Of a stretch of DNA of 54,463 bases, positions 12,358-23,637 are shown one piece after another. Within the stretch, counting starts at the first letter, position 1, and the number at the start of each line of letters is the position of its first letter. The DNA is from Stenocarpella maydis (taxonomy: Eukaryota; Ascomycota; Sordariomycetes; Diaporthales; Diaporthaceae). The DNA is taken from NCBI GenBank assembly GCA_002270565.1, contig NQMI01000214.1, forward strand, positions 1 to 54,463, written 5' to 3'. A program made the translations under genes and the position numbers. The notes under the pieces are model-generated. The model was given only the letters and a program-made list of their open reading frames with translations. It ran no database searches and was not told the DNA's origin.

Positions 12358-14172
12358 TCACCTCACATCAAAGCTGTCCGGGAACAGTATCCCGTTCGCG
12401 GCAGCGAGGACCATGCGCTCGGCCTCCCCACCCGCGGCCTCGGCCTCGTCCCAGGCTAGCAGCCCCGACGCCCTCAGCGCGGCCTCGCCGCCCGCCTCGT
12501 TGACCTCCTGGACGCCCGGGCGGCCCATGTGGAAGCTCTCGCCGCCGCCTCCTCCTCCTCCGCGGCCGCCGTGGCCGCCAAAGGCAAAGTCCGGGCCCGG
12601 GAACCCCAGGAGGAACGCCTTGCGCTGGCGGGCGAGGAAGAGGGCGTTGGTATGCGTTAGCGGGCAGGCTGGGATGTAGAGGAGGGCTGTTGCTGTTGCT
12701 GTCGTGGATGAGGATGAGGATGAGGACGCGCTTGACCATGATGATGATGGCGACGAGGGTGAGAGTGACGAGGGCAATGCGGACCGTGAGGGCGACGGCG
12801 ACGACCTTCTTGATATGTCCGGGGTGGGCGGGGGGGTGTGCTCCGCGGCGGGCGCCGGCACAGGCGGCGGCAGCGGCGGTGGGTTCATGGAGTATGCCAC
12901 GTCCGGGTGCAACACGACGTAGTCGCCCGGCCGGAGCGGCGGGACGGGGACGAGCGTCCGGTCGAGGAGGAGGTGCGGGTGGAGCAGCGCGTTGAGCTCC
13001 TGCGGGCGGCATGGCTGCGCGCCGTGCAGGATCGGGCTCTGCGACGGGGCCAGGTCCCAGTTGGAAGGGTCGAGGAAGTCGGCCGCGCGCTGGCCCCTTC
13101 CGACCCAGGGCTTCCTGGGCGAGAAGAAGGGCCGCAGGAGCCAATAGGCCGTCACCAGCCTCACTGGCAGCGGGCATATGGCCATTGGTGGTGGTGACGG
13201 TAGCAGCGGCGATGACGAGTCCAGGTGATGGTCACCCGTGCCCAAGGAGAAGATGCCCTGGAACATGCGGAAGACACTGCAGTTATTGGCCCCGTTGTAC
13301 AGGTCACTGGTGGTGTCCAGCCTGGCACTGCTGTCCCACGGGTCCCACTGCTCCCAGTTGCCCATGAATATCTCGCGGTATGTCCCCTTCTGAGAGCGCC
13401 CGCCGTACCCGTCTGCTTCCCATCGTTCGACACTGCCGCCGTCGACTTGGGCCTTGACAGGTAGTGCGGGCAGGGCCCTGGGTGTCTCGCAGGGGCGCTG
13501 GCCTCGGTAGGAGATGAGCACGCGGTCCGCGTAGGCGACAGGGAAGTTCGTCGTGATGCGTGTCCGCGAGTCCACCGGCTTGTCGGCCAAGTCAGCGCCC
13601 GGTGAGGCAGCTGCCGGGGCTGAGTGGTGCCAACAGCCATTCATGACGAACACCTGGGCCTTGAGCATATTTGGGTGTGCGCGAGCCTTGAGCTGCGCAA
13701 GGCTCCAATAGAGCTCGTACATCTGAGAGCCACCCGGCGGTGATGCTCTGGTGTGCGGATTATCGGCTATGTATGTGTCAAGATCTCTCTTCATAGCCCG
13801 TGCCTCGCCTTCCGGGACAACGTTTCGGATCACCCCCGAGCCCCTGATTTTCACCTCGCCCAAGAAGGCATCTCTGGCGGCGGGGACTTCGATGTCCTCA
13901 AAGTTGATGATGGGTATGACAGTGGACTTGGCTTCGGCAATCGACGCAACCTCTTGTCCAAGCTGCTTGAGAAGACGACTCCAAGACTCCGCAATCGCTG
14001 TCTCATTGCTTGCTACAAGGTCGGTCTTGACCTGTGCGAGCCGCTTAGGAAGTGAAGGAATGCCGTCTTGGGCAGACATTGGAATGCCTCTGATCCTCTT
14101 ATAAGGCGCTTCCCTGAGATTCGTGGGCGAGCGTGTAGGTGTGGTTGACTTTGCTGCCATGCTCTTGGACAC
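12358..14172 (-). CDS. DUF1479 family protein (YbiU-like, putative Fe(II)/2-oxoglutarate oxygenase fold)
   Basis: A single uninterrupted frame of 604 codons. The N-terminal two thirds match the DUF1479 family by memory: LPKRLAQVKTDL, GSGVIRNVVPEGEA, PGGSQMYELYWSLAQLKARAHPNM, NCSVFRMFQGIFSLG and LRPGDYVVLHPDVAYSMN. The family is related to cupin-fold 2-oxoglutarate oxygenases; no reaction is established. The protein is longer than the 420-480 residues I expect because of a roughly 70-residue Pro/Ser/Thr-rich insertion directly after the HPDVAYSMN strand and a Gly-rich tract near the C-terminus. The tail contains ESFHMGRPGVQEVNEAGG, the usual end region of the family. Two in-frame upstream Met lie close together; the outermost (14172) was taken as the start. 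Confidence 0.8.
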   Translation of the reverse strand: MSKSMAAKSTTPTRSPTNLREAPYKRIRGIPMSAQDGIPSLPKRLAQVKTDLVASNETAIAESWSRLLKQLGQEVASIAEAKSTVIPIINFEDIEVPAARDAFLGEVKIRGSGVIRNVVPEGEARAMKRDLDTYIADNPHTRASPPGGSQMYELYWSLAQLKARAHPNMLKAQVFVMNGCWHHSAPAAASPGADLADKPVDSRTRITTNFPVAYADRVLISYRGQRPCETPRALPALPVKAQVDGGSVERWEADGYGGRSQKGTYREIFMGNWEQWDPWDSSARLDTTSDLYNGANNCSVFRMFQGIFSLGTGDHHLDSSSPLLPSPPPMAICPLPVRLVTAYWLLRPFFSPRKPWVGRGQRAADFLDPSNWDLAPSQSPILHGAQPCRPQELNALLHPHLLLDRTLVPVPPLRPGDYVVLHPDVAYSMNPPPLPPPVPAPAAEHTPPPTPDISRRSSPSPSRSALPSSLSPSSPSSSWSSASSSSSSSTTATATALLYIPACPLTHTNALFLARQRKAFLLGFPGPDFAFGGHGGRGGGGGGGESFHMGRPGVQEVNEAGGEAALRASGLLAWDEAEAAGGEAERMVLAAANGILFPDSFDVR

Positions 14173-16381
14173 TAGTCAGAGTGCTGCAAGGCGAGATGGC
14201 CGTATAGTGATAGCGAGCACCTTCTATGATGCTCTAGTCCGAAGAAGACCGGCATTCTTTATAGAGGTGCGACCCCCGCCCGGCATTGTGCCTCCACGGG
14301 CCAGGCATGCAAGTAGTGCAAAACTGCAGCGTGCACCTGAGGGGGGATGTAGCTGTTGCATGCATTCTGTGAAGCCGCGGCCTGGAAGCATGTGAGACCT
14401 GGTGTCAAACCCTACACCGGTCGGTCGGAAGCTGGAGCCTCATCGCGCGAGACGGGTCGATCTTGGAAGGAAGAGCGAGTCCCACCGCATCTCGAGGCAG
14501 ACCCTGATAGCCGCAACGCGGGCCGCAACGCCGAACGCGAACGCTGTCCACGTCGCATCAGGCCTGCAACCAATGGGAGAATTCAAAGGCCCGAATCCTC
14601 GCGTCGCGTATAAGGCTGGGTTTCTCGTATGGGTCAACCGCACTGGGCCTCAAGACAATAAACGTGTTGCGTTGGCGCACTTCTGACGTCTCATCGGTCC
14701 CTGAGCCGCTGGAGATTTATGTTGCGCGCATAAGCGCAGGTGACTTTAGCCAGAACATGCTTAAACTCTCGGTCTTACCCCACTGCAACCAATTCATCTT
14801 GGCTTCTTGAAGCAAACGGATCGATCATTTTCAATGGCCCGATTGTGCCACCACGCTCTGGAACCCGGATTTACTGTTGAAGCCCAAGAAATCACCGTTT
14901 TGATCTTGCATTTCGGTATCAACCAATATATATAGCAGGGCAGCGCAGCGCGGTAGGGTTGGGTTGGAAAATAGCGGCGACACCAGCATCGGCACTTCTG
15001 TGGCACTCACGAGGACAACTACAAGAGCATAGGCCTCGAGCGCTGCTCTCGTCCTTGAGCTTCCGGAGGAGCCCACCAGAGGATGATTGGAGGCGTGTAC
15101 TGTACCCGGTTAACGCCTGGAGACAAACGTAGCAACGTGGTATTTTGGGCGAGCCGCACCCGCATCAGATACAAGGGTGTGGGTGTTCTGTGGCGGTGGC
15201 ATTGCCAAGACTGTGAACTATTTGGCCTTCAGGGTCGAAATAAATTAATACATTTGAGCCGCGAAGGAATGACTTTGGCATATCAGCGGCCAATCAATAG
15301 CTTCAGAGGCCGACTTCCGCAGCAAGCATGGTAACCTGCCGCGGAGGCTGCCCTGGAATGGCGAGACGTTTTGTTAGGTCCTGGACTGTCCGCGAGCCCT
15401 CTCCTGGCAACGGTACTCGGGATGGGGCTCTATTGAAGGCTATTGACGGTGAGCTGCCATCAAGGTGGGTCTTTGTCTCATCAGGAACTGAAGTTTCGGT
15501 TAAATTGTGTCGGGATCTGAGACTGTAGCGCTCCAATCCTGGTATAGATTGTACATCCTGACACAGGGTCTTGCTGGATATTGCCTTTTTCTGGTGGCAT
15601 GGGCTATTTTTCTGGCTGTACATTTTGCGGACAGCAGACACAAGACAGCGAGATGGATACATCCCGCTATCTTCGAATCCACACCGGTGTATAGGAAAAC
15701 TCGATCGAGTCGGAAACAATTGCGAAGATCCGGGAGGCGAAAACCCGGGCTGCGATGCTCGTCTCATGCATGTTTGACCCAATCCAGCGTAGCCCAAGCC
15801 CAATCCGTGATACAGCATTGTGTCCCCGCGTAATGTTGTCATTGTCGGGTAATACGGTAGAGCAATCGAGTACCGCCCGGCTTTCCGTGATCTCTGCACA
15901 CATTGACAAGATGTGAGGACCAAAGATGCACAGCGGCTCACAAGGTTCTGACAGGAGCCGGTGAAGGAGTCTCTTTGCTGATCGGGACCTGGCAGAATCG
16001 GTGGACGGGCCGAACCACAACCAACAGCCCTGACCTGCAGCAGATGGATGAGAGGCAAAATATCAGATTAAATAAGAAAACCCCGTCTGGTCGGTCATGT
16101 TGTGGCATCCATTGAGGCTGCCTCTGTACTCAGTCGCCGGATCTTGACCAGATTCTCATCTTTGGGACAGCACTTGCCTGCTCGGCCGGAAGCCCTAGCT
16201 GGGTGTGAGGGGAATCTAACTTGCCAGGAGATCAGCGCGATGAAAAGAGCCCCAGACAGCACCCTAGAGATCGACAATTAAAGCGGAGACAGAGTGGTGC
16301 CCGGCAGCTCTCGAAGACGGATATGCGGGCGATCCCAGGCCAAGAAAATCCGAACAGCTGCTGAGTTCTGCTGCGTGACCA
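14173..16381. other. 2.2-kb intergenic region
   Basis: It holds the promoter of the DUF1479 gene on its left and the 3' flank of the helix-hairpin-helix gene on its right. A 251-codon open frame on the minus strand (15303-16058) and a 108-codon frame on the plus strand (15507-15833) exist but show no recognisable domain, so neither is called. Confidence 0.5.
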
Positions 16382-17412
16382 TCAGGCTTCCCTTCTCCGC
16401 TTCGATCGTCGAGGTGCAGAAGAGGCTTCAATGGCACCCTCCTGTCTCCTCTTGGTGGTCACCAACGCGGTCTCTTCGGGGGCCGCCGCTGCATTTTTCG
16501 GAGCATCTGCTTGTAGCTTGTTTGGAGTGCCTGCCCCGGGGTTATTCAAGAGGACAAAGGCCACACGCTCGACGTCGATGGCTCCGACACCAAGGCGTTT
16601 GGCCAGCTGCTGAGACTTTTCGTGAAGCTCCCGGTACTCGCTGGCGTTGTACTTTATCTGGCCTCTCTTGCCGTGGTTGCACAGCCAGTAGAAGGCCTCG
16701 TCCGCGAAGAAGACTATATTTTGAGGATCATGGACAGCCAGAAGCAATGATGCAGTTGCCGGGCCGATCCCCTTGAGCTTTGTTAGCATGTCGATAGCTG
16801 CAGACGCATCGGCTTTTCTGCTGTAAATGCCCAGCGCGCTCGTGACCGTGTCTCTGACAAAAGACTGCTCATTTGTGGACACAAGCTTCTTGAGAGTCGG
16901 ACGAAATTTGCCATGTTTGCTATTGACAGGTCAGATTTCAGGTCCAATAATTGTTCACATCAGTCGTGCTCCCCACTACTGGCCAAAAGCCAGGCGGCGG
17001 GGGGGGGGGGCGGTGGCGAGTTGGACGGCGGGTCGACCAAAGGAGAATAGGCTCGAGTTTGACGCGAGGATTAGGCAGGTAAGACGCACAGCTTCCAGTC
17101 GACCAAGGCTTGCACATCCGCAAGCTGCATCGATCTGGCCGAACCAGTGGCGGCAAACAGGGAAGGGGCTTCCACGTAACGGTAACGGTCTAGCTCTGCA
17201 AGAGTCTTCTGGCCGGGTTTGGCTGTTGGGCTCATCAGCCGTGGAGTCCAGTATAGGAGGAAAGGTTGGTTGGTTGGGGGGAGGAGGGCGAGGAATTTCT
17301 TACCCCCTTTGGCGGCAGACAATGACTCGATGAGCCGGTCATACTTTGCGAGGGCATCACGGAATACCGTCAAGGTGATGCCCTCTGGGTTGGGGACAGG
17401 GGTGTCCACCAT
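16382..17412 (-). CDS. conserved fungal protein with a helix-hairpin-helix (HhH-GPD-like) motif
   Basis: Three exons (17412-17304, 17222-17090, 16919-16382) sum to 780 nt, 259 codons plus stop. The joins give VDWKLKHGKFRPTLKKLVS across the second intron, a sequence I recall as conserved in fungal homologues. The segment LTKLKGIGPATASLLLAVHD is a typical helix-hairpin-helix with the GIGP turn, followed by an acidic FFADEAFYW segment, as in DNA glycosylase-like folds. No catalytic Lys/Asp pair can be assigned with confidence. The C-terminal 60 residues are basic and Ala-rich with KRRREA at the end, a likely nuclear localisation signal. The first intron is 81 nt and has no stop in frame, so its retention would add 27 residues. 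Confidence 0.78.
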
Positions 17413-18506
17413 GATGTCTGGCGCGCACCCTCTCGTGGCCTGTAAGCTTGAGGCAAGAGGTGTTTTAACAAGCGAGGCGAGCTGAGATGGTGGCAGCACG
17501 CTGTGCCTGCTCTGGCCACGGAGGACTGTCGCACACCAGTCACGCTGGAGTGCACAGCACGGCACAGCACGGCACAGCGGCACAGCACAGCACAACGCAG
17601 CACGGAAATGCACAGCACAGCAATGCACGGCACAGCAATGCACGGCACAGCAATGCACGGCACAGCAATGCTAGATAGGCACGGCCTCGGCGAGTTATCA
17701 GGAAACGTGCAGCAGGCCAGACAACAGACTGCTGAAGAGAGCTGGGAGCTGGAGAACTGGGGCGGCACGGCGGTCCGCACGCGACAAGATGTATATGACT
17801 TTGAGGCTTCTCTGGCCTGGCTTGTGAGGATGATGAAAGAGGGTTGACGCCTGTACGGATGGAGGAGCATTTGGTCCTGAACTGGCCAATCCAGGGGACA
17901 TCTGGATGTTGGTGACTACTCCGGATCGTATTGAGAATGAAAACGACGGGGGCGAAGAGGAGCACGACAACTTGTTGATCAAAAGTTTTCTCATGTCAAT
18001 TGTAAGCCCGGGCTCGAGGTCAAAGTTGAGGTCGCTGTCGATCACCCGGGCCACACCACTTCACACACACTACACACACCCTCCCAGCCCAAAGTGTGGA
18101 TGGACCCCTGGCAAAAGACCCGGCCCAGGGTATTAGCTGTGGTCCGTGCACCCCCTTGGGGTTTCCCACTCATAACCCTGGCCGGGCAAGGTCGAGACCC
18201 TGCGATCAGCCAGGGTCTTTCTTTTTGTCGTGGGGGGGGGGGGAAGGGGGGGAATGTCCAGTGAATGCCCAAGGCTGCCGTGGTAGAATTCTGCCTGACC
18301 AAAAGCCTCCCTTTCCGTCCTGCGACCCCCCCAAGATTCTTCTCTTCTTCCGTCGTCTCAGCCTCACCGCCCGTGTCCTCTTTACAACTACCCACATCAA
18401 GAGCCAGACCAGCACATCACTTCGCCATCCATCGAAAGCAAATCGCTGGATTGCAACAAATCACCACCAACAAACGAACAAACCAACCCTCAAAACACTT
18501 TTCAAA
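17413..18506. other. divergent intergenic region with repeats
   Basis: It separates the minus-strand helix-hairpin-helix gene from the plus-strand zinc-binding protein gene and must hold both promoters. It contains the CACGG/CACAG tandem repeat described separately and a G run near 18230-18251. Confidence 0.6.
17553..17670. repeat. CACRG-type minisatellite with four 15-bp units
   Basis: Four units of CACGGCACAGCAATG (the first with CACAG) run head to tail at 17611-17670. They are preceded at 17553-17610 by degenerate 5-bp CACGG/CACAG repeats. The array lies 140-260 bp upstream of the start codon of the minus-strand helix-hairpin-helix gene, so it may be transcribed in its 5' UTR. Both strands give Cys/His-rich open frames, which are artefacts of the repeat. 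Confidence 0.9.
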
Positions 18507-18926
18507 ATGGGTGGCGGCAACGTGAGTCACCTCTCCTCCTTGGTCCGCCGATCCCCAATCCCGCCATGACCGATTTGCTGACCGCCCGTCTTCACCCACC
18601 ACAGGGAGCCAAGTCTGCACAGAAGCGGGAGCGCAACGCAAAGAACGCCGGCAAGGAGGCAAAGTCCCAGCTCAAGGTTAACGAGTCGGCCAAGGACATC
18701 AAGTGCAAGGTCTGCTTCGGGACCTTCCTCAAGACCACTCGTGCTCCAGCGTACGCCAGATCCCCTCCCTCCTGCTCCCCAGACTGCCGAAATTCCCCAT
18801 CAAGACCATCGACAGCACACCCCTGTGACTAACAAACCATTCCGGAACAACAGCCTGACCGAGCACGCCAGCAACAAGCACAACAAGGCCCTGGCCGATT
18901 GCTTCCCTGATTTCGCCACCGCCTAG
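18507..18926 (+). CDS. small zinc-binding protein (At2g23090 / zf-met2-like)
   Basis: Three exons (18507-18521, 18605-18750, 18854-18926) sum to 234 nt, 77 codons plus stop. The first exon encodes only MGGGN. The N-terminal half is basic (KSAQKRERNAKNAGKEAKSQ), like the 4F5/SERF-type start of these proteins. The second half holds one C2H2-type zinc site: CKVCFGTF, then LTEHASNKHNK, with Cys-x2-Cys and His-x5-His. The last intron contains a classical GACTAACA branch site. Homologues are widespread in eukaryotes as very small proteins of unclear function, probably nucleic-acid or protein binding. Confidence 0.88.
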
Positions 18927-19203
18927 GCATTTCTCTTGGACAGGAGCCAGCCGTGGTGGTGGTGATTGCGGTTGTGGGTCTGATGGCAACAGGAACGCGC
19001 CGAGAGGCTTTTCCTATGACGGAGTGACGAGCATGAGCGAAGGCGCGTATACCACTTGATTTTTTTTTTAGGGGGGGGGCAATGCTGGGTGGAAAACAAA
19101 CAAAGGGGAAACCGCATATACACAAATCTGGGGCCATCTGTTCTGTGTCTGTGTGTACCAAATCTCATACGGTACTATGAATTGTCCAGCCTATCTCCCA
19201 AAC

Positions 19204-20539
19204 CTAGTGCGCCCTCACGGCCGCTGCCTGAGAGCCCCGATCGCCGCCGTCCACGGCCAAGGGCGGTGAGGGCTGGGCCGCCTTCGCCTGCTCCTCCCTG
19301 ATCTGCGCCAGTATATCCGGGTACCACCTCTCCCCGACATCGGGATGGCTCTTGACGCGGTTCCTCAGCGTCGCCTCGCCCAGCGTCATCGCAGCCCCGC
19401 CGGCCCGGAACGTAAACTCGACGTCGTCCAGCCGCCGGCCCCCGTTCGCGGCCAGGACCCGCTCCCGCAGCACCCGCACCTCCTCCGGCACGGCACCGAC
19501 GCCGACGCCCTCGAGGTCCTCGAACGTCGTGTCGCCCGCGACCCCCTGGAAGAAAGGGACCGAGAACCGCGGGCCCTCGCCGGCACGGGGGCTCAGCACC
19601 CTGTGCGTCGTCGACGTGCACACGCCGCGCGTGAGCGCCTCCATGCCCTGCCCGACGGCCACGACCAGGGTCCCGGGCAGCGGCGGGCAGTCGACCCACT
19701 CGCCGCGCGTGTTCTGCGCCTGCAGGCCGCGGTGCGGGCTCGCCTGGAGGAGGTAGCTGGTGAGCATCGAGTCCTTGTGGGGTCCCACGCCCTGCCTCGC
19801 GCCGTCCCCGTCATCGCCGGCGCCCAGCCTCAGCTCCCCGGCGTCCGGGTAGCGCACGATCTTGAGCTTGTGCTGCTGGTCCGGGGCGCCGACGTACTTG
19901 TCGAAGGCCCCCGGTGCCAGCCCGACCGCCTCGGCCACCAGGCGGGTGAAGCGCACCGACACGCCCGCCATGAGGCGCATGTACTCTGCGTAGGCGGCCC
20001 GGAACCCTGGGAGCGCGGCCTCGGCGGGCCACTGGTTCGGCGCGAGGAGGTTGTGGTGCCGCGGGGCGCCGGGCCCCGGGGGCGGGTGCTCCGTCGACAG
20101 GTCGATCTGCTCGCGGTGGTCCGCCCTGCCGGCCGTGACCTCGGCCGACAGGCGGCTGTAGCCCAGGAAGGAGGGGGCGTTTTTCATTTCGATCTTGAGC
20201 CTGTGATGTTTTTGCGCATGTGAGTCTTGTGGTGGCCTAGTAATGTTATTTATAAGGGTGTAGGAGTTTTTAAGAAAGACGGAAAAAGAAAGACGAAAAC
20301 AAATAATAGCTCCCAGATGAATACGTTGCGCCGACTTACTTTTCCTCGAGCGGGATGTCAAAGAATGCCCTCCCCAGCGTGATGACCCTCTCGAACAGCT
20401 CGTCCGAGATGCCTACATTTTTTATGTAGAGGAACCCGACCTGCATCAGCGCGTCGCGGAGGTCCCTGAGGAAGGCCGGCTTGGCCGCCGGGTCGTCGGC
20501 CAGGGCCAGGTCGAGCACCGGGATGGACGTGAATGACAT
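19204..20539 (-). CDS. 2-oxoglutarate/Fe(II)-dependent dioxygenase (isopenicillin N synthase-like)
   Basis: Two exons (20539-20340, 20200-19204) sum to 1197 nt, 398 codons plus stop. The N-terminal DIOX_N part reads IPVLDLALADD, LMQVGFLYIKNVGI and AFFDIPLEEK, joined across a 139-nt intron to LKIEMKNAPSFLGYS. The iron-binding facial triad is visible as HKD (about His208, Asp210) in GPHKDSMLTSYLLQ and His at about 266 in TSTTHRVLSP. The 2-oxoglutarate-binding Arg is in the RFSVPFF strand (about 278). Such fungal enzymes are diverse and the substrate cannot be read from sequence. It is not next to other biosynthetic genes, so a stand-alone role is likely. GC content in the second exon is very high. 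Confidence 0.88.
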
Positions 20540-21752
20540 GTTCTGAGCGTCTGCCCGTCTGTCCGTCTGCCCCACCTCCTGGATACAGCCAGGGCTCGAT
20601 GTTCGGACAGATTTGAGTGAGAGCGAGGAAACAATCCTTCTGCGATATACGGATCTGGACCTGGCGGGGGATATCCCCTGGCTCTTGACGACCTTATTGC
20701 ACGGTGCTTGTCTGAAGTTGCGACTACCCTGCGGCGGATCACGCCATCCCATCCGGCCTCCCGTTCCACCTTCTACATACTACGTACTGTATTATCCCCG
20801 CAAAACCCCATCGGCCGGCCGCCAAGACAGACGCCCCCGGGACGATGGGGGTCTCTTGGCCCCAACCCACGCGGGACCGGAAACCCGACCCTATAACTTA
20901 AATTATATGATCTGCATACACTACACCCAGCACATCTTCTGGCGCCGTTACATCCACACCGCCGTGCAGTGGCCCGCCGAGCGGCCGGACCTGGGCAAGG
21001 GGGGGCGGGGAGTTCGTAGCGGTCCAGAATTGTGTGTGGGAGAGCAAGGCTCGGGCCCTGTCGGTGCAAGGAACGGACAGATATTGTACAGCCCTTGGGG
21101 GTTTTCCGCATTACATAACATGGAGGGTGTGTTTGACCCCGAAGAACCCAACCACAACCCTCCAGAGTGGGGTCTGTCATGGGCTATCGGCGTGCTGTGG
21201 GCTGCCATGTATTACTGAGGAAGTGTCTCCCGAAAGGGCTGATCCCCAACGAGGTTTGCCACATATATTGTGGACTATCCTTCCAGGTCTCTTGACTTCA
21301 CCAGGCATGATTTCAGCAAGTCCCACCGTACCTACACGAAACTGTCAGAGACGAGGCAGCAGACCCGGTGGATGGTGAGAGCCAATGCATGGTGAAATAT
21401 AGCAGAAGCCCAACCCCAGAAGGGCTATCAAAAAACCTGGATATAACTCCATCCTGCATCATCCCACGAGCCGCCCTGGTAGCGCTCATCTTACTACCCC
21501 TGCCAAGTCACTTTTCTCTTCTGTCCCCCGAACCAAGCATTCCCACTGTAGAATCCCATCGCGCCTCCCCAGAATACACCCGCCCTCATTGCATGTCTCA
21601 TGCGCAGACCTGGGCAGGCCTGCATAGTAGGAACATTACGCTCATTCTCTATTCGGACTTGCCACACAAAGTTGGTGTTCAAGCCGGGCCATCAGAGCAC
21701 GCGCTACAAGCCATAATGGCCCGGTGCCTAATAAGGGAAGCACACACCGCGT
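20540..21752. other. 1.2-kb intergenic region
   Basis: It lies upstream of the dioxygenase gene (minus) and downstream of the BAP31-like gene (minus). Open frames here overlap on both strands without recognisable content, and no feature is supported. Confidence 0.5.
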
Positions 21753-22777
21753 CTACCTGTCCTTCTTGGGCAGGGCATCCGAGTTGCCAACCTTCTCGGC
21801 CAGCTCGTTGTACTCGCGGTGGAGGCCCTCGGCCTGCTTCTTGAGGGTCTCGATGTCCTGGTCCTTCTTGGCGAGCTGGCGCTTGAGCCCGGCGATCTCG
21901 CCGGCACCGCCCGCCTGAGCCAGCTTGTCGGCCTGCTTGGCGTTCTTGTCGGTGCCCTCGTACTGCTTGAGGCGCTCCTCGAGGCGCAGGACCTCGAGGA
22001 TCATGATGTAGGTGCGGTTGAGGATCAGCGAGAGGAACAGGGTGAAGCCACACAGGTACATGTTGCGCTGCGAGTAGAACTTCCTGGCCTGCACCTCGAG
22101 GCGCTCATGGCCCATGATGGCTTGTCTGCTGAGCCCCGGGTCAAGGGCCGCTTGTTAGCGCTGGGATCCAGCTTTTGTTGCGGGATTGATAGGCTTTTGA
22201 GGTATCGCTTTTGCCTCGCTGCCGTGCTGTACGGTGGAGTATGCGGGGCAGATAAAACAAAGTGGGCTGGTCTCGCGACCAAAGGATAGCGAAGAAAGCA
22301 AGGGAAAAAAAAAAAAAAAAAGGAAAGGGGGGGCAACTTACGCATTGTTCCCGCCCTCCGTGACTGCCGAGAGCTCAACCTGAACGCGGTAGACACGGTT
22401 GACGCTGTCAATGAACAGAATCAGGATGAAGATAAAGGTGATCTTCAAGCCGTATTGTAACTTTGCGACGATGGGGTTCTCGGATATGAAGCTGGGGCAA
22501 GACGTTAGTCGCTGATTCCAGATGCCATTGCAGGCTGTCGGGTTCAGAGCAAGGGCATATGACATACTTGAATACCCGTCTCTTGAGCGAGAATGGCATC
22601 GGGACGATGAGGAGCATGAAGAGTGCCATCTCCGCCATAAGGAGCATGAACACCTGCGGATTGGGAGCTTGTTAGCGAGCGCGGGCTATTGACCACGGGC
22701 GTGCCGGAGAGAACGAAGCTCTCGAGAAGGAACATTCGGCACCGGGGGCAGCGTACCAGTGTGTAGTAGAGCGTCAT
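21753..22777 (-). CDS. BAP31/Yet-family endoplasmic reticulum transmembrane protein
   Basis: Four exons (22777-22757, 22653-22568, 22491-22342, 22125-21753) sum to 630 nt, 209 codons plus stop. The protein starts MTLYYTLVFMLLMAEM and has three hydrophobic segments: about residues 1-24, 47-65 (ITFIFILILFIDSVNRVYRV) and 100-120. A cytosolic coiled coil follows, rich in Lys/Glu/Gln (EERLKQYEG to NELAEKVG). The C-terminus is KKDR, a dilysine KKXX ER-retrieval signal. The family acts as ER quality control and export factors for membrane proteins (yeast Yet1/Yet3, human BAP31). The last intron ends in CAGCAG, a tandem acceptor that would give isoforms differing by one residue. Confidence 0.93.
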
Positions 22778-23637
22778 CGTGACGGTTGTGGGGTGAAGCT
22801 ACTCGAGCTTCGGGTCAACTGGGGGGTTCGGTGTTATTGTTGTGTTGTCTGAGGGAGCGGGTTGCAAGGCCTGCTGGAGCAAGTGCCACTAGCTCGAGGG
22901 AGGAATTGTAATGTCTAAGAGGTCAAGCGCAAGGTGTCTTGTGGCCAAGATTCAAAGTCTGGGAAGGATATGGGGAGGGAAAAGAAGCCGACGGGACGCC
23001 AGGCGGGAGCTTGGGTAGAAGAGGTGGCCAGTTTGGCTACAACCGTGGGCTGAGCAGGAGTCCAGATGTCCGTCATAGCCAGCGGGACAGCCCTGCAACG
23101 TCATCGCTGACCTTAGCTGGCCCGGGGAGGCTAAGCCTGGCGGCTGGGGGACAGAAGGTGGCAGTGAAAGCGCACAGACCATCCCGGTTCTGGAGGCAGC
23201 TCTACGATACCCCAGCTGCAGAATCACAGACAGGCCTCAGTTTGCACAGATATACATACATATGTATATATACATACACATACATGAAACTTCATATAGT
23301 ATCAAAAACTAGCATCCGAGTCGTAATCCCATACGCATCCCCAGTGCAAATTACTGAACTGCCAGGAATCATTCATATATATATAGACAGACAGTATAAG
23401 AGGGGCAATGAACAGTCCGCTGTGAAAGTGAAAGAACCCCCCCGAGTCGCCCCATGCTCCTCCCCGAAACTCCGAGCTGTTGATGCCCACATAGCCCCAG
23501 CGCAGCAAAGACCGGGCTATTGAGGACCGTCACAAACATACAAGAGAAATGATTTGCCATAGTCTACATTCCCACCCCTTCCCACTCCAGCCCTGAACCG
23601 TAATTGACAAAGAAGAAGAAGAAGAAAAGCAATCGTG
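22778..23637. other. intergenic region
   Basis: Promoter of the BAP31-like gene and 3' flank of PEX13. It contains a TA/TACA-rich simple-sequence tract around 23246-23286. No gene is recognised. Confidence 0.6.

Noticed and set aside
15303..16058. 251-codon open frame on the minus strand in the gap between the DUF1479 and helix-hairpin-helix genes
   Set aside because: No recognisable domain, many Cys/Ser/Arg residues in an irregular pattern, and competing open frames on the other strand; length alone is not convincing in GC-rich DNA.
17487..17678. Repetitive open frames rich in His, Ser, Gln, Cys and Val over the minisatellite
   Set aside because: They are direct translations of the 15-bp and 5-bp repeats, open in several frames at once.
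19345..20223. 292-codon plus-strand open frame
   Set aside because: It is antisense to the dioxygenase second exon; high GC keeps all frames open there.
23064..23072. Single ATGTCCG half-site between the BAP31-like gene and PEX13
   Set aside because: No matching left half; a 7-bp match is expected by chance.
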